A stretch of DNA of 55,836 nucleotides from PNAI01 sp964575715 (GTDB lineage Bacteria; Pseudomonadota; Alphaproteobacteria; Rhizobiales; Xanthobacteraceae), in NCBI GenBank assembly GCA_964575715.1, contig CAZNSG010000201.1, positions 1-55,836 of the forward strand. The letters run 5' to 3'. Position numbers and translations under genes: made by a program. Of the stretch, positions 40,858-48,142 are shown one piece after another. The notes beneath the pieces are model-generated. The model was not told where the DNA came from. It saw only the letters and a program-made list of their open reading frames with translations, and searched no databases. Every line of letters begins with the position of its first letter. Position 1 is the stretch's first letter.

Positions 40858-42276
40858 TCAATCCAGCACGTGGCTGACCATGCCGTCGGCGAGCTTGGGC
40901 TCGAACCAGGTGGATTTGGGCGGCATGATACCGCCTAAGTCGGCCACCGCCATTAGATCGGCGATCGCAGTCGGATAGAGCGCAAAGGCGGCCGCCATCT
41001 CGCCGGACGCGACGCGGCGCTCAAGCTCGCTCAGGCCGCGCGCGCCGCCCACAAAATCGATGCGCTTGTCGCTGCGCTGGTCGGTGATGCCGAAGTGCGG
41101 CGCGATCACATGGCGCGTGAGCAGCGTAATGGGCAGCCGCCCGATCGGATCGTGCTTCGGGATGAGTTCGGGCCGCAGCGTGAGCCGATGCCAGCGGCCC
41201 GCCAGATACATGCCGAATTCGTTCGCGGCGGCGGGGCGGACCGGCGCCTCGGAGGCCGCGACGGAAAAATCTTTGCGCAGCTCGGCCAGAAGCTGATCGG
41301 AGCTGCGGCCGTTCAAATCGCGCAGCAAGCGGTTGTAGTCGAGTATTGTCATCTGGTGGTGGGGAAATAGTACCGCGAGAAAGTAGCGGTGCGACGCCAG
41401 CGGCTCTGAGTCACGACCGTCATCCTGAGGTGCCGGCCGAAGGCCGGCCTCGAAGGATGATCGGCCACCGATCTTGGGTTTACCCAAGATCGGCATATTA
41501 AGTGCGCAAGTCGGGTAAACCCGACTTGCGATGCCGTCGCCCTTCGAGGCTCGCTCCGCTCGCACCTCAGGGTGACGGGCTTGAGATGAAGCCTCGCCGT
41601 TGTCGCGCGCCTGGGCGATGCGCGCGGCGGCGGCGGCGCGGTGGTGGCCGTCGGCGATATAGAGCGCGGGCAAGGCATCGACCGCGCGCGTCAATGCGTC
41701 GATGGTCGCCGCGTCACCAATCACCCAAAGCTGGTGGCGCACGCCGTCGTCGGCGGTGACATCCACGTCGGGCGCGCGCGTGGCGGCGCTTGTAAGCATC
41801 GCGTCGAGCGCGGGCGCCGCGGGATAGGCCATCATCACCGGGCCGGTCTGGGCGTTGACGGCCTCGATCTGGCGCACGCGGTCGTCCTCTTTGACCGGAG
41901 TGGTGTGCTCGTGCTTGCGGATGCGGTTGGAGTTGTAGTCGGCGATCGAGGCGATGGCGGCGAAGCCGGTCTGCGTGCGCTCGCGCCAGGTCAGGCGATA
42001 GACGTAATAGCAAGGCGCCGCATCGCGTATGAGCGCTCCGGCGGCGATCATGCGCGCGAGATTTTCGGCCGCCTTAGCATAGACGGCTTTATCGTAAGGA
42101 TCGATGGCGGGATCGAGGTCGATCTCGGGTTTTGAAATATGGAGAAAGCTGAACGGCTTATCTTTCGCGCGCGCGCGCGCCTCCACGCTGGAGAGCACAT
42201 CATAAGGGGGCGCCAGCACCTCGGCGGCGCGTCCGGGCGCGGGGCGGAGCGCGCGGAAGGGGAGGATGAGGGTCAA
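40858..42276 (-). CDS. DUF1015 family protein, with an in-frame repeat insertion
   Basis: About 472 residues with the DUF1015 landmarks LAPPYDVLSSVEARA, HISKPEIDLDPAIDPYDKAV, HEHTTPVKEDDRVRQIEAVN, ALYIADGHHRAAAAARIA and HYFLAVLFPH-like HRYFLAVLFPHHQMTI. Some relatives are free-serine kinases; the function here is not proven. The start is probably TTG 42276 (MTLILPFRALRPAPG with GAGAG upstream), since no ATG fits the family N-terminus. About 55 extra residues (RHPEVRAERASKGDGIAS onwards) between DGHHRAAAAARIA and ASHRYFLAV come from a palindromic repeat (41418-41578) that itself contains a second element. Confidence 0.85.
   Translation of the reverse strand: MTLILPFRALRPAPGRAAEVLAPPYDVLSSVEARARAKDKPFSFLHISKPEIDLDPAIDPYDKAVYAKAAENLARMIAAGALIRDAAPCYYVYRLTWRERTQTGFAAIASIADYNSNRIRKHEHTTPVKEDDRVRQIEAVNAQTGPVMMAYPAAPALDAMLTSAATRAPDVDVTADDGVRHQLWVIGDAATIDALTRAVDALPALYIADGHHRAAAAARIAQARDNGEASSQARHPEVRAERASKGDGIASRVYPTCALNMPILGKPKIGGRSSFEAGLRPAPQDDGRDSEPLASHRYFLAVLFPHHQMTILDYNRLLRDLNGRSSDQLLAELRKDFSVAASEAPVRPAAANEFGMYLAGRWHRLTLRPELIPKHDPIGRLPITLLTRHVIAPHFGITDQRSDKRIDFVGGARGLSELERRVASGEMAAAFALYPTAIADLMAVADLGGIMPPKSTWFEPKLADGMVSHVLD
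41418..41578. repeat. Palindromic repeat in frame in the DUF1015 gene, CATCCTGAGG family
   Basis: Outer arms CGTCATCCTGAGGTGC and GCACCTCAGGGTGACG pair; inner GGCCTCGAAGGATGA and CGCCCTTCGAGG are also complementary in part. The element is translated and keeps the frame. A 63-bp double hairpin (41468-41530) sits in its centre. Confidence 0.85.
41468..41530. repeat. Nested 63-bp double-hairpin element (copy A)
   Basis: Two hairpins joined by a short AT-rich linker: CCGATCTTGGGTTTACCC with AAGATCGG, then GCGCAAGTCGGGTAAACCCG with ACTTGCG. The same two-hairpin unit is found at 43515-43578 and, inverted, at 45494-45557. Here it lies within a larger repeat that lies within a coding frame, and it encodes residues such as TCALNMPILGKPKIGG. 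Confidence 0.88.
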
Positions 42277-42321
42277 ATGGTCTCTCTGCTGAGTATAACG
42301 TTGGACGTCATGGTTTAATCG

Positions 42322-43281
42322 GTGCTGATGGTGGGTTCGGTCAAAGTCATGTTGGCAAGGCACGATCAATTGAAGGCAGTGCTTATCGCAGGGCCGACCG
42401 CGAGCGGCAAGTCGGCGCTGGCGCTTGCGCTTGCGGAACAGCTCGGCGGCGTGATCGTTAACGCCGATTCCATGCAGGTCTATGGCGATCTGCGCATCAT
42501 CACGGCGCGGCCGGCGCCCGAGGAAGAAGCGCGCGTGCCGCACCGGCTCTATGGCCATGTGGACGCGGCCGCGAACTATTCCGTCGGCCGCTGGTGCGTG
42601 GATGTACGCGCGGTGCTAGCGGAAGCGGAGCAGATGGGAAAGATTCCGATCATCGCCGGCGGCACCGGGCTCTATTTCAAGGCGCTCACGCAGGGGCTTG
42701 CCGCCGTACCGCCGGTTCCGGCGGAAATCCGCGCTGCAATTCGCGCGCGGCTTGAGACGGAGGGAGCCGTGCCGCTGCACGCCGAGCTTGCGCGCTGCGA
42801 CGCGGTCATGGCGGCGCGCCTAAAACCAGGCGATCGCATGCGCGTCGCGCGCGCGCTGGAAGTGTTTTTAGCTACCGGGCGCTCGCTCGCCGAATGGCAG
42901 CACGAGGGCATGCGGGCAATTCTCAACCCCGATCACGCGATCAAAATTTTTCTTAATCCCGAGCGGGGCGCGCTGCATCGGCGCATCGATGCGCGCTTTG
43001 ATGCCATGCTGGCGGCCGGCGCGCTGGAAGAGGTGCGCGCGCTCGATGCGCGCGGTCTCGATCCGCTGCTGCCGGCGATGAAGGCGCATGGTGTGCCCTG
43101 GCTGCGGCGGCATTTGCGCGGCGAGATCGTGCTTGCAGAGGCCGCCGCGGGCGCCAAGGCCGACACCCGGCGCTATACCAAGCGCCAGCTCACCTGGTTT
43201 CGCCATCAGATGCCGGGTTGGCGGTGGATCGAGCCTGGAATCGCTGCGCAGGCGGCGTTTGACATGGTTTCCGCACTTTAA
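42322..43281 (+). CDS. miaA: tRNA dimethylallyltransferase MiaA
   Basis: A protein of about 310-319 residues that isopentenylates adenosine 37 of tRNAs reading UNN codons. Landmarks are the P-loop LIAGPTASGKSALALALAEQ, VIVNADSMQVYGDLRIITAR, GHVDAAANYSVGRWCVD, IPIIAGGTGLYFKALTQGLA and the C-terminal RRYTKRQLTWFRHQMPGWRW. Starts at 42322 (GTG), 42328 and 42349 (ATG) are all open and none has a strong ribosome-binding site. It is divergent from the DUF1015 gene. Confidence 0.93.
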   Translation: MLMVGSVKVMLARHDQLKAVLIAGPTASGKSALALALAEQLGGVIVNADSMQVYGDLRIITARPAPEEEARVPHRLYGHVDAAANYSVGRWCVDVRAVLAEAEQMGKIPIIAGGTGLYFKALTQGLAAVPPVPAEIRAAIRARLETEGAVPLHAELARCDAVMAARLKPGDRMRVARALEVFLATGRSLAEWQHEGMRAILNPDHAIKIFLNPERGALHRRIDARFDAMLAAGALEEVRALDARGLDPLLPAMKAHGVPWLRRHLRGEIVLAEAAAGAKADTRRYTKRQLTWFRHQMPGWRWIEPGIAAQAAFDMVSAL

Positions 43282-43344
43282 GCTTGACCTTTTGGGGCGA
43301 TTGCCGGTATATGGCGCGCAAGGAAATGGCGAAAGGTCGACTTT

Positions 43345-43398
43345 ATGCGCAATATTATTACCGTAGTGGTAGGAAGGCGCACCGCCGGGGGTGGCTAG
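43345..43398 (+). CDS. Ile/Val-rich leader peptide of the ilv attenuator
   Basis: A 17-codon frame, MRNIITVVVGRRTAGGG then TAG, with two adjacent isoleucine and three adjacent valine codons (positions 4-9, interrupted by one Thr). An AAAGG-like site precedes it. It lies about 290 bases upstream of ilvB and just before paired RNA segments and a terminator hairpin, the classical arrangement for attenuation by branched-chain aminoacyl-tRNA. When Ile or Val is short, ribosomes should stall on this run. Too short for routine gene calling. Confidence 0.85.
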   Translation: MRNIITVVVGRRTAGGG

Positions 43399-43447
43399 GC
43401 CACCCGCGATGTGGCGGTGTGCACAGGGGCTTTGGAGCCCCTTTTTG
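43377..43447 (+). terminator. Attenuator hairpins of the ilvB leader
   Basis: The first stem pairs GCGCACCGCC (43377-43386) with GGCGGTGTGC (43413-43422), enclosing a smaller GGGTGGC-TAG-GCCACCC hairpin over the leader stop codon. The terminator is GGGGCT (43426-43431), loop TTGG, AGCCCC (43436-43441), then TTTTT. The first stem begins inside the leader frame, so a stalled ribosome would disturb the pairing. Confidence 0.85.
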
Positions 43448-43495
43448 ATTCCAAAACTGGATCTAAACATGAGAGCAAGTGAGAAAAACTCCTTC

Positions 43496-43660
43496 GTCAT
43501 TCCGGGACGGCCCACCGATCTCGGGTTTACCCGAGATCGGCATTTGGCAACGCCCAGGTCGGCTAAATCCGACCTGGGTGGGCCGGGCTCGGAATCCATA
43601 CTCCCAGTCGGTGGTTATGGATTCCGGGCTCGCCGGCTACGCCGGCGCCCCGGAATGACG
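43496..43660. repeat. Palindromic repeat, CATTCCGG family (copy 3), with a nested element
   Basis: Outer arms CGTCATTCCGGGACGG and CCCGGAATGACG pair, inner GGAATCCATA and TATGGATTCC pair. The left stem tip holds a double-hairpin element (43515-43578). It lies between the attenuator and ilvB, so it must be transcribed in the ilvB leader. Confidence 0.85.
43515..43578. repeat. Nested 64-bp double-hairpin element (copy B)
   Basis: CCGATCTCGGGTTTACCC with GAGATCGG, a short linker, then CCCAGGTCGGCTAAATCCGA with CCTGGG. It corresponds to copy A with compensatory changes in the second stem. Here the host repeat is of the CATTCCGG family. Confidence 0.85.
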
Positions 43661-43683
43661 AGTGCGAGTGAATGGAGCGGACC

Positions 43684-45441
43684 ATGAAGGAAATGACCGG
43701 CGCCGAAATGGTGATCGAGGCGCTCGCCGAGCAGGGCGTGAAGCACATCTTCGGCTATCCCGGCGGCGCGGTGCTGCCGATCTACGACGCTCTGTTCCAG
43801 CAGGAGAAGGTGCGCCACATCCTGGTGCGCCATGAGCAGGGCGCGGTGCATGCCGCGGAAGGCTATGCGCGCTCCACCGGCAAAGTCGGCTGCGTGCTGG
43901 TCACCTCCGGGCCGGGCGCGACCAATGCGGTCACCGGACTGACCGATGCGCTGATGGATTCGATTCCGCTGGTGTGCATCACCGGACAGGTGCCGACGCA
44001 TCTGATAGGCAACGATGCGTTCCAGGAATGCGACACGGTCGGCATCACACGGCCGTGCACCAAGTACAATTATCTGGTCAAGAACGTCGCCGATCTGCCG
44101 CGCGTGCTGCACGAAGCATTCTACGTCGCCGCCAGCGGCCGCCCGGGTCCCGTGGTGGTCGACATCCCGAAGGACATCCAGTTCGCCAAGGGTAATTACT
44201 TCAAGCCCACGGAGTTTCATCACCAGGGCTACAAGCCCAGGCTCAAGGGCGACTCCGAGAAAATCAAGACGGCGATCGAGCTGATGGAAAAAGCCAAGCG
44301 CCCGCTGTTCTATAGCGGCGGCGGGATCGTCAATTCCGGGCGCACCGCGAGCGAGAGCTTGCGGGAGCTGGTCAAGCTCACCGGATTTCCCATCACCTCG
44401 ACGCTGATGGGGCTCGGCGCGTTCCCGGCGTCCGATCCGCATTGGCTCGGCATGCTCGGCATGCACGGCACCTGGGAGGCCAATTGGGCCATGCACGATT
44501 GCGATCTGATGATCTGCATCGGCGCGCGCTTCGACGACCGCATCACCGGGCGGCTCGATGCGTTCTCGCCGGGGTCGAAGAAAATCCACGTCGACATCGA
44601 CCCGTCCTCGATCAACAAGAATGTCAAGGTCGATCTCGGCATCATCGGCGATTGCGCGCATGTGCTCGAAGACATGGTGCGGGTCTGGCGCGCGAACGTG
44701 CCGAAGACCGACAAGAAGGCGCTGGCCGAATGGTGGCAGCAGATCGAGAAATGGCGCGCGCGCAAGTCGCTCTCCTACAAAAACTCCAACAGCATCATCA
44801 AGCCGCAATACGCCATCCAGCGGCTCTACGAGCTGACCAAGGACCGCGACACCTACATCACCACCGAGGTAGGCCAGCACCAGATGTGGGCGGCGCAGTT
44901 CTATCGCTTTAACGAGCCCAACCGCTGGATGACTTCCGGCGGCTTAGGGACCATGGGCTATGGACTGCCGGCCGCGGTCGGCGTGCAGCTGGCGCATCCA
45001 AAATCGCTGGTCATCGACATCGCGGGCGAGGCTTCCGTGCTGATGAACATGCAGGAAATGTCGACGGCGGTGCAGTACCGGCTGCCGATCAAGATTTTCA
45101 TCATCAACAACCAGTACATGGGCATGGTGCGGCAATGGCAGGAACTCCTCCACGGCGGGCGCTATTCGCACAGCTACACCGAGGCGCTGCCGGATTTTGT
45201 CAAGCTCGCCGAGGCTTACCATGCAGTTGGTATCCGCTGCGAGAAGCCGGGCGAGCTCGATGCCGCCATCCGCGAGATGATCGCGGTGGACAAGCCGGTC
45301 ATCTTCGACTGCGTCGTCGATCAGAACGAAAATTGCTTCCCGATGATCCCGTCGGGACGCGCCCACAACGAAATGATTTTGGGCGATGCCGGCGAGAGCG
45401 TGGAAGATGCCATCACCGAAGCAGGCAAGGTGATGGTGTAG
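43684..45441 (+). CDS. ilvB: Acetolactate synthase large subunit
   Basis: A 585-residue thiamine-diphosphate enzyme, the first common step of Val/Leu/Ile synthesis. Seen are GAEMVIEALAEQGVKHIFGY with PGGAVLPIYDAL, the catalytic-glutamate region VRHEQGAVHAAEGYARSTGK, GVCLVTSGPGATN-like GCVLVTSGPGATNAVTGLTD, and the ThDP motif DIAGEASVLMNMQEMSTA followed by IFIINNQYMGMVRQWQELLH. In that ThDP motif, GEA replaces the more common GDA/GDG. The start at 43684 has GGAGCGG upstream. It is followed by ilvH and ilvC and controlled by an attenuator upstream. Confidence 0.95.
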   Translation: MKEMTGAEMVIEALAEQGVKHIFGYPGGAVLPIYDALFQQEKVRHILVRHEQGAVHAAEGYARSTGKVGCVLVTSGPGATNAVTGLTDALMDSIPLVCITGQVPTHLIGNDAFQECDTVGITRPCTKYNYLVKNVADLPRVLHEAFYVAASGRPGPVVVDIPKDIQFAKGNYFKPTEFHHQGYKPRLKGDSEKIKTAIELMEKAKRPLFYSGGGIVNSGRTASESLRELVKLTGFPITSTLMGLGAFPASDPHWLGMLGMHGTWEANWAMHDCDLMICIGARFDDRITGRLDAFSPGSKKIHVDIDPSSINKNVKVDLGIIGDCAHVLEDMVRVWRANVPKTDKKALAEWWQQIEKWRARKSLSYKNSNSIIKPQYAIQRLYELTKDRDTYITTEVGQHQMWAAQFYRFNEPNRWMTSGGLGTMGYGLPAAVGVQLAHPKSLVIDIAGEASVLMNMQEMSTAVQYRLPIKIFIINNQYMGMVRQWQELLHGGRYSHSYTEALPDFVKLAEAYHAVGIRCEKPGELDAAIREMIAVDKPVIFDCVVDQNENCFPMIPSGRAHNEMILGDAGESVEDAITEAGKVMV

Positions 45442-45450
45442 GGCAATCCG

Positions 45451-45629
45451 CCTCATCCTGAGGAGCGGTCCGAAGGACCGCGTCTCGAAGGGCCGCAAGT
45501 CGGGTTTACCCGACTTGCGCACTAAATACTTTCGATCTCGGGTAAACCCGAGATCGGACCGGCCGCCCCCATCCTTCGAGACGCCGCGCCTTCGCCCTTC
45601 GGGCTACGGCGGGCTCCTCAGGATGAGGG
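45451..45629. repeat. Palindromic repeat between ilvB and ilvH, CATCCTGAGG family, with a nested element
   Basis: Outer arms CGCCTCATCCTGAGGAGC and GCTCCTCAGGATGAGGGC pair; inner CGTCTCGAAGG and CCTTCGAGACG pair. The centre holds the double-hairpin element (45494-45557). It would be part of the ilvBH transcript and could lower read-through or act as an mRNA stabiliser. Confidence 0.88.
45494..45557. repeat. Nested 64-bp double-hairpin element (copy C, inverted)
   Basis: CGCAAGTCGGGTTTACCCGA with CTTGCG, a linker, then CGATCTCGGGTAAACCCGAG with ATCGG. As reverse complement it matches copy A along both hairpins and the linker (TTTAGTGCG against TTAAGTGCG). Confidence 0.88.
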
Positions 45630-45671
45630 CGGAGTGAAGCCGAATGTAAGCTGCGTCAGTAAGGAAAATCG

Positions 45672-46211
45672 ATGAGCTCCACGTCCCACTATCCCGCTGC
45701 GACCATTGTGCAGACCATCGAGACGCACACGTTGTCGGTCATGGTCGACAACGAGCCGGGCGTGCTGGCGCGCGTCATCGGCCTGTTCTCGGGGCGCGGC
45801 TACAACATCGATTCGCTTACCGTGTCGGAGACCGAGCACCAGAAGCACCTCTCGCGCATCACCATCGTGACGCGCGGCACGCCGATGGTGATCGAGCAGA
45901 TCAAGAACCAGCTCGATCGCCTGGTGCCGGTGCATCGCGTGGTCGACATGACCGTCGCCGGGCCGCACATCGAACGCGAACTCGCCATGGTCAAGGTGCG
46001 GGGCAAGGGCGATCAGCGCATGGAGGCGCTGCGCCTGGCGGACGCCTTTCGCGCGCGAGTGATTGACGCGACCACCGAGAGCTTCGTGTTCGAGATCACC
46101 GGCGCCAGCGACAAGATCGAAAGCTTTGTCGCGCTGATGCTGCCGCTCGGCCTGGTGGAAGTCTCGCGCACCGGCGTGGTGGCAATCGCGCGCGGGCCGG
46201 AGGGGATGTGA
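45672..46211 (+). CDS. ilvH: Acetolactate synthase regulatory (small) subunit
   Basis: A 179-residue protein with an N-terminal ACT domain (HTLSVMVDNEPGVLARVIGL, FSGRGYNIDSLTVSETEHQK) and the C-terminal ALS-ss domain (ELAMVKVRGKGDQRMEALRL, IDATTESFVFEITGASDKIE). It binds valine for feedback inhibition and activates IlvB. The last residues, EVSRTGVVAIARGPEGM, are repeated at 47163-47216 after a MazEF pair. A palindromic repeat separates it from ilvB. Confidence 0.94.
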   Translation: MSSTSHYPAATIVQTIETHTLSVMVDNEPGVLARVIGLFSGRGYNIDSLTVSETEHQKHLSRITIVTRGTPMVIEQIKNQLDRLVPVHRVVDMTVAGPHIERELAMVKVRGKGDQRMEALRLADAFRARVIDATTESFVFEITGASDKIESFVALMLPLGLVEVSRTGVVAIARGPEGM

Positions 46212-46215
46212 GGTC

Positions 46216-46253
46216 TGGACACGAAGCCATCTCGGATATACATTGTATATCCG
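46216..46253 (+). promoter_or_regulatory. Promoter and operator of mazEF
   Basis: TGGACA (46216-46221), 17 bases, TACATT (46239-46244). The palindrome CGGATATAC-ATT-GTATATCCG (46233-46253) has perfect 9-base arms and covers the -10 and the start point, as expected for an autorepressor. The -35 begins five bases after the ilvH stop codon. Confidence 0.7.
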
Positions 46254-46265
46254 AAGGGAAAACCC

Positions 46266-46652
46266 ATGAAAGTGACGATTGCTAAATGGGGCAATAGTAC
46301 AGCGGTACGGCTGCCCAAAAGCGTTAGCGAGGACCTCGGCCTTGAGCCGGGTGTGCAGCTCGAACTGGTGGTCAAGGACGAGGGAATCCTGTTACGCACT
46401 CCAGCCAAGTCCTCCAAGGATTTGCTTGCGGAAATGATTGCGGAAATGAAACGTCTTGGCCCCGAAAGTGAACCCGAGACCGTCGACTGGGGTCCGGATC
46501 GGGGCTCAGAGGTCATCGATGACGCCTATTCGCGTTGCGAGATCGCTTTGCAAGACATCTTGAAGCGAAGGCCGGGTTCGAAATCACGCAGGGCGTCACC
46601 ACCCCGAAAGAAAAGCAATGCTTCCAGACGTCGGCGACATCGCGTGGGTTGA
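46266..46652 (+). CDS. mazE: MazE-type antitoxin (AbrB-like), with an odd C-terminal extension
   Basis: The N-terminal 45 residues are a MazE/AbrB swapped-hairpin DNA-binding domain (MKVTIAKWGNSTAVRLPKSV, then EDLGLEPGVQLELVVKDEGI). The toxin-binding part ends near VDWGPDRGSEVIDDAYSR, where such proteins normally stop. Here the frame runs on for about 45 basic residues (KRRPGSKSRRASPPRKKS) and overlaps mazF by 35 bases. A small indel near 46540 could explain the extension. It binds MazF and represses the operon. Confidence 0.85.
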   Translation: MKVTIAKWGNSTAVRLPKSVSEDLGLEPGVQLELVVKDEGILLRTPAKSSKDLLAEMIAEMKRLGPESEPETVDWGPDRGSEVIDDAYSRCEIALQDILKRRPGSKSRRASPPRKKSNASRRRRHRVG

Positions 46653-46983
46653 TTTCGATCCCGTAAGAGGAACAGAACAAGCCGGGCGCCGACCAGGACT
46701 TGTGCTCACGCCGCGCAGCTATCACGAGCACTCAAGACGAGCCGTGGTGTGTCCGATTACTTCGAATACCCGCGTCTGGCCATTTAACGTGAACTTGCCG
46801 AAGGGATTGCGGACGGAAGGTGTTGTATTGGTCGACCAGCTCCGTGTCATTGACCGGCCCCAACGTATGTTTGCGATTATTGAACGCGTTCCGTACGAGT
46901 TTCTGGTCGAGGTTCGGGCCAAGCTTGCAGCGTTGCTGGGTGTCGACACCACCGTTGGTGTCGCCGGGTCGAAACGAATGTAG
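46618..46983 (+). CDS. mazF: MazF-type endoribonuclease toxin
   Basis: A 121-residue PemK/MazF toxin. Landmarks are DVGDIAWVDFDPVRGTEQAG followed by RRPGLVLTPRSYHEHSRRAV, VCPITSNTRVWPFNVNLPK, GVVLVDQLRVIDRPQRM and the end VRAKLAALLGV. MazF cuts single-stranded RNA at short sequence motifs, independently of ribosomes. It lies between mazE and a small frame fused to a second ilvH tail. Confidence 0.9.
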   Translation: MLPDVGDIAWVDFDPVRGTEQAGRRPGLVLTPRSYHEHSRRAVVCPITSNTRVWPFNVNLPKGLRTEGVVLVDQLRVIDRPQRMFAIIERVPYEFLVEVRAKLAALLGVDTTVGVAGSKRM

Positions 46984-47018
46984 GCTGTGGTTCACCAGGA
47001 GATTTTGGAGATTTTCTC

Positions 47019-47216
47019 ATGATGGGTTCGCGCGGGTACAAAGGCGGCGACGAATGCGACGCGTTCTCTCGCAGGGCGCGGCGCATCATTTACTGGAAAC
47101 GGGGTGCGCTAGGCGCGATCAAGCGTCGATATTGGAAACGAATGCGCAAGACTGTTCAAATCGAAGTCTCGCGCACCGGCGCGGTGGCGATCGCGCGCGG
47201 GCCGGAGGGGATGTGA
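47019..47216 (+). CDS. Chimeric small protein: basic small protein fused to the ilvH tail
   Basis: The first 48 or so residues (MGSRGYKGGDECDAFSRRAR, RIIYWKRGALGAIKRRYWKR) resemble the small basic proteins of alphaproteobacteria with a GxDECDAFSRR start and a W-R-x-G-x-L-x-x-IKRR core; function unknown. In the same frame they run into EVSRTGAVAIARGPEGM, the C-terminus of IlvH. GGAGATTTTCTC precedes the start. The fusion shows the original 3' end of the small gene was lost when the tail joined. Confidence 0.65.
   Translation: MMGSRGYKGGDECDAFSRRARRIIYWKRGALGAIKRRYWKRMRKTVQIEVSRTGAVAIARGPEGM
47163..47216 (+). repeat. Second copy of the ilvH 3' tail
   Basis: These 54 bases match 46158-46211 with two differences by eye and end with the same GGGGATGTGA. 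They encode EVSRTGAVAIARGPEGM and stop at 47214-47216. Upstream similarity to ilvH ends abruptly. The mazEF pair and the small basic gene lie between the two copies. Confidence 0.92.
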
Positions 47217-47288
47217 TAGGATCGCCGTACGTGAACATCAACGACACTGTGACTTATCTTTGGTGTACTTTACCAGCAGGGATAAAAT

Positions 47289-48026
47289 ATGAGCGCAAGC
47301 GGCGGTAGCAAGTCACCGACTGGAGTCCAGCAATCGATCTGGAGCATCACTGGCCAAGCGACGGCAAGGTTTTATGGCATTGCAGCGCCACAGCCCAAAC
47401 CTTGGTCGGCGCGGCCAATGAACAGTCAATCGGCTCGCCTCGATCTGGCCCGCCAACTTATCGCCCAATGCAAGATTGCGCGTATCGTGGAGACCGGTAC
47501 ATTTCTTGGTACGACGACAGAGTTCTTCGCTCAGTACGGCATTCCAGTCATCACTGCAGAGATCAATTCGGAATTTGCACAGCAATCGCGGGATCGGCTA
47601 GCCAAGTGGAAGAATGTGGAATTGCGCGCCTACGATTCCGTTCGTGCGCTGGCCGAGCTTGTGGCTGAGCCCATCGACCGCACAATTCCGACGCTTTTTT
47701 ATCTGGATGCCCACTGGCATAACCATCTGCCGCTGCGCGAGGAGGCCGAGATTGCCATTAAACACTTCGGGAAAGCGCTGTTGCTGGTCGATGATTTTGC
47801 CGTGCCGGATGATCCTGGGTATGGTTTCGACGATTACGGTCCGGACAAGCGGCTAACGCTGGACTACCTGTTGCAAGGAGATCTTGCGATGCTGACTGTC
47901 TATTTTCCGTCAACTCCATCGCATCAGGAGAATGGGGCACGGCGCGGCTGCGTGGTGGCGACACTGAATCCGGAACTCATGGCTATTTTGGATCAGGTGC
48001 AGCTGCTGCGCCGCTGGAAGGTCTGA
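47289..48026 (+). CDS. Class I SAM-dependent methyltransferase-like protein
   Basis: A 245-residue protein. The Rossmann start IARIVETGTFLGTTTEFFAQ with GIPVITAEINSEFAQQSRDR resembles SAM-binding motifs I and II, and PTLFYLDAHWHNHLPLREEA and ALLLVDDFAVPDDPGYGFDD fit the later strands. The methyl acceptor is unknown; relatives occur in polysaccharide and secondary-metabolite clusters. A shorter start at 47418 (MNSQSARLDL) is possible. It lies after the MazEF insertion and before ilvC, and may be older or separate cargo. Confidence 0.72.
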   Translation: MSASGGSKSPTGVQQSIWSITGQATARFYGIAAPQPKPWSARPMNSQSARLDLARQLIAQCKIARIVETGTFLGTTTEFFAQYGIPVITAEINSEFAQQSRDRLAKWKNVELRAYDSVRALAELVAEPIDRTIPTLFYLDAHWHNHLPLREEAEIAIKHFGKALLLVDDFAVPDDPGYGFDDYGPDKRLTLDYLLQGDLAMLTVYFPSTPSHQENGARRGCVVATLNPELMAILDQVQLLRRWKV

Positions 48027-48142
48027 TAGTGTATTGCCGCCCTCGCACATAATTGGACTTGTCGTGTCGAGCCAACAATCCTACAAGCGCGGGCGCAATC
48101 GTGCCGTCAAATGAATTGCTGGCCAAGTAAGGGGTAAAAAAC

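Noticed and set aside
41418..45629. Possible CRISPR array from the recurring palindromes
   Set aside because: The copies are few, far apart and nested in each other, with no regular repeat-spacer pattern and no cas genes.
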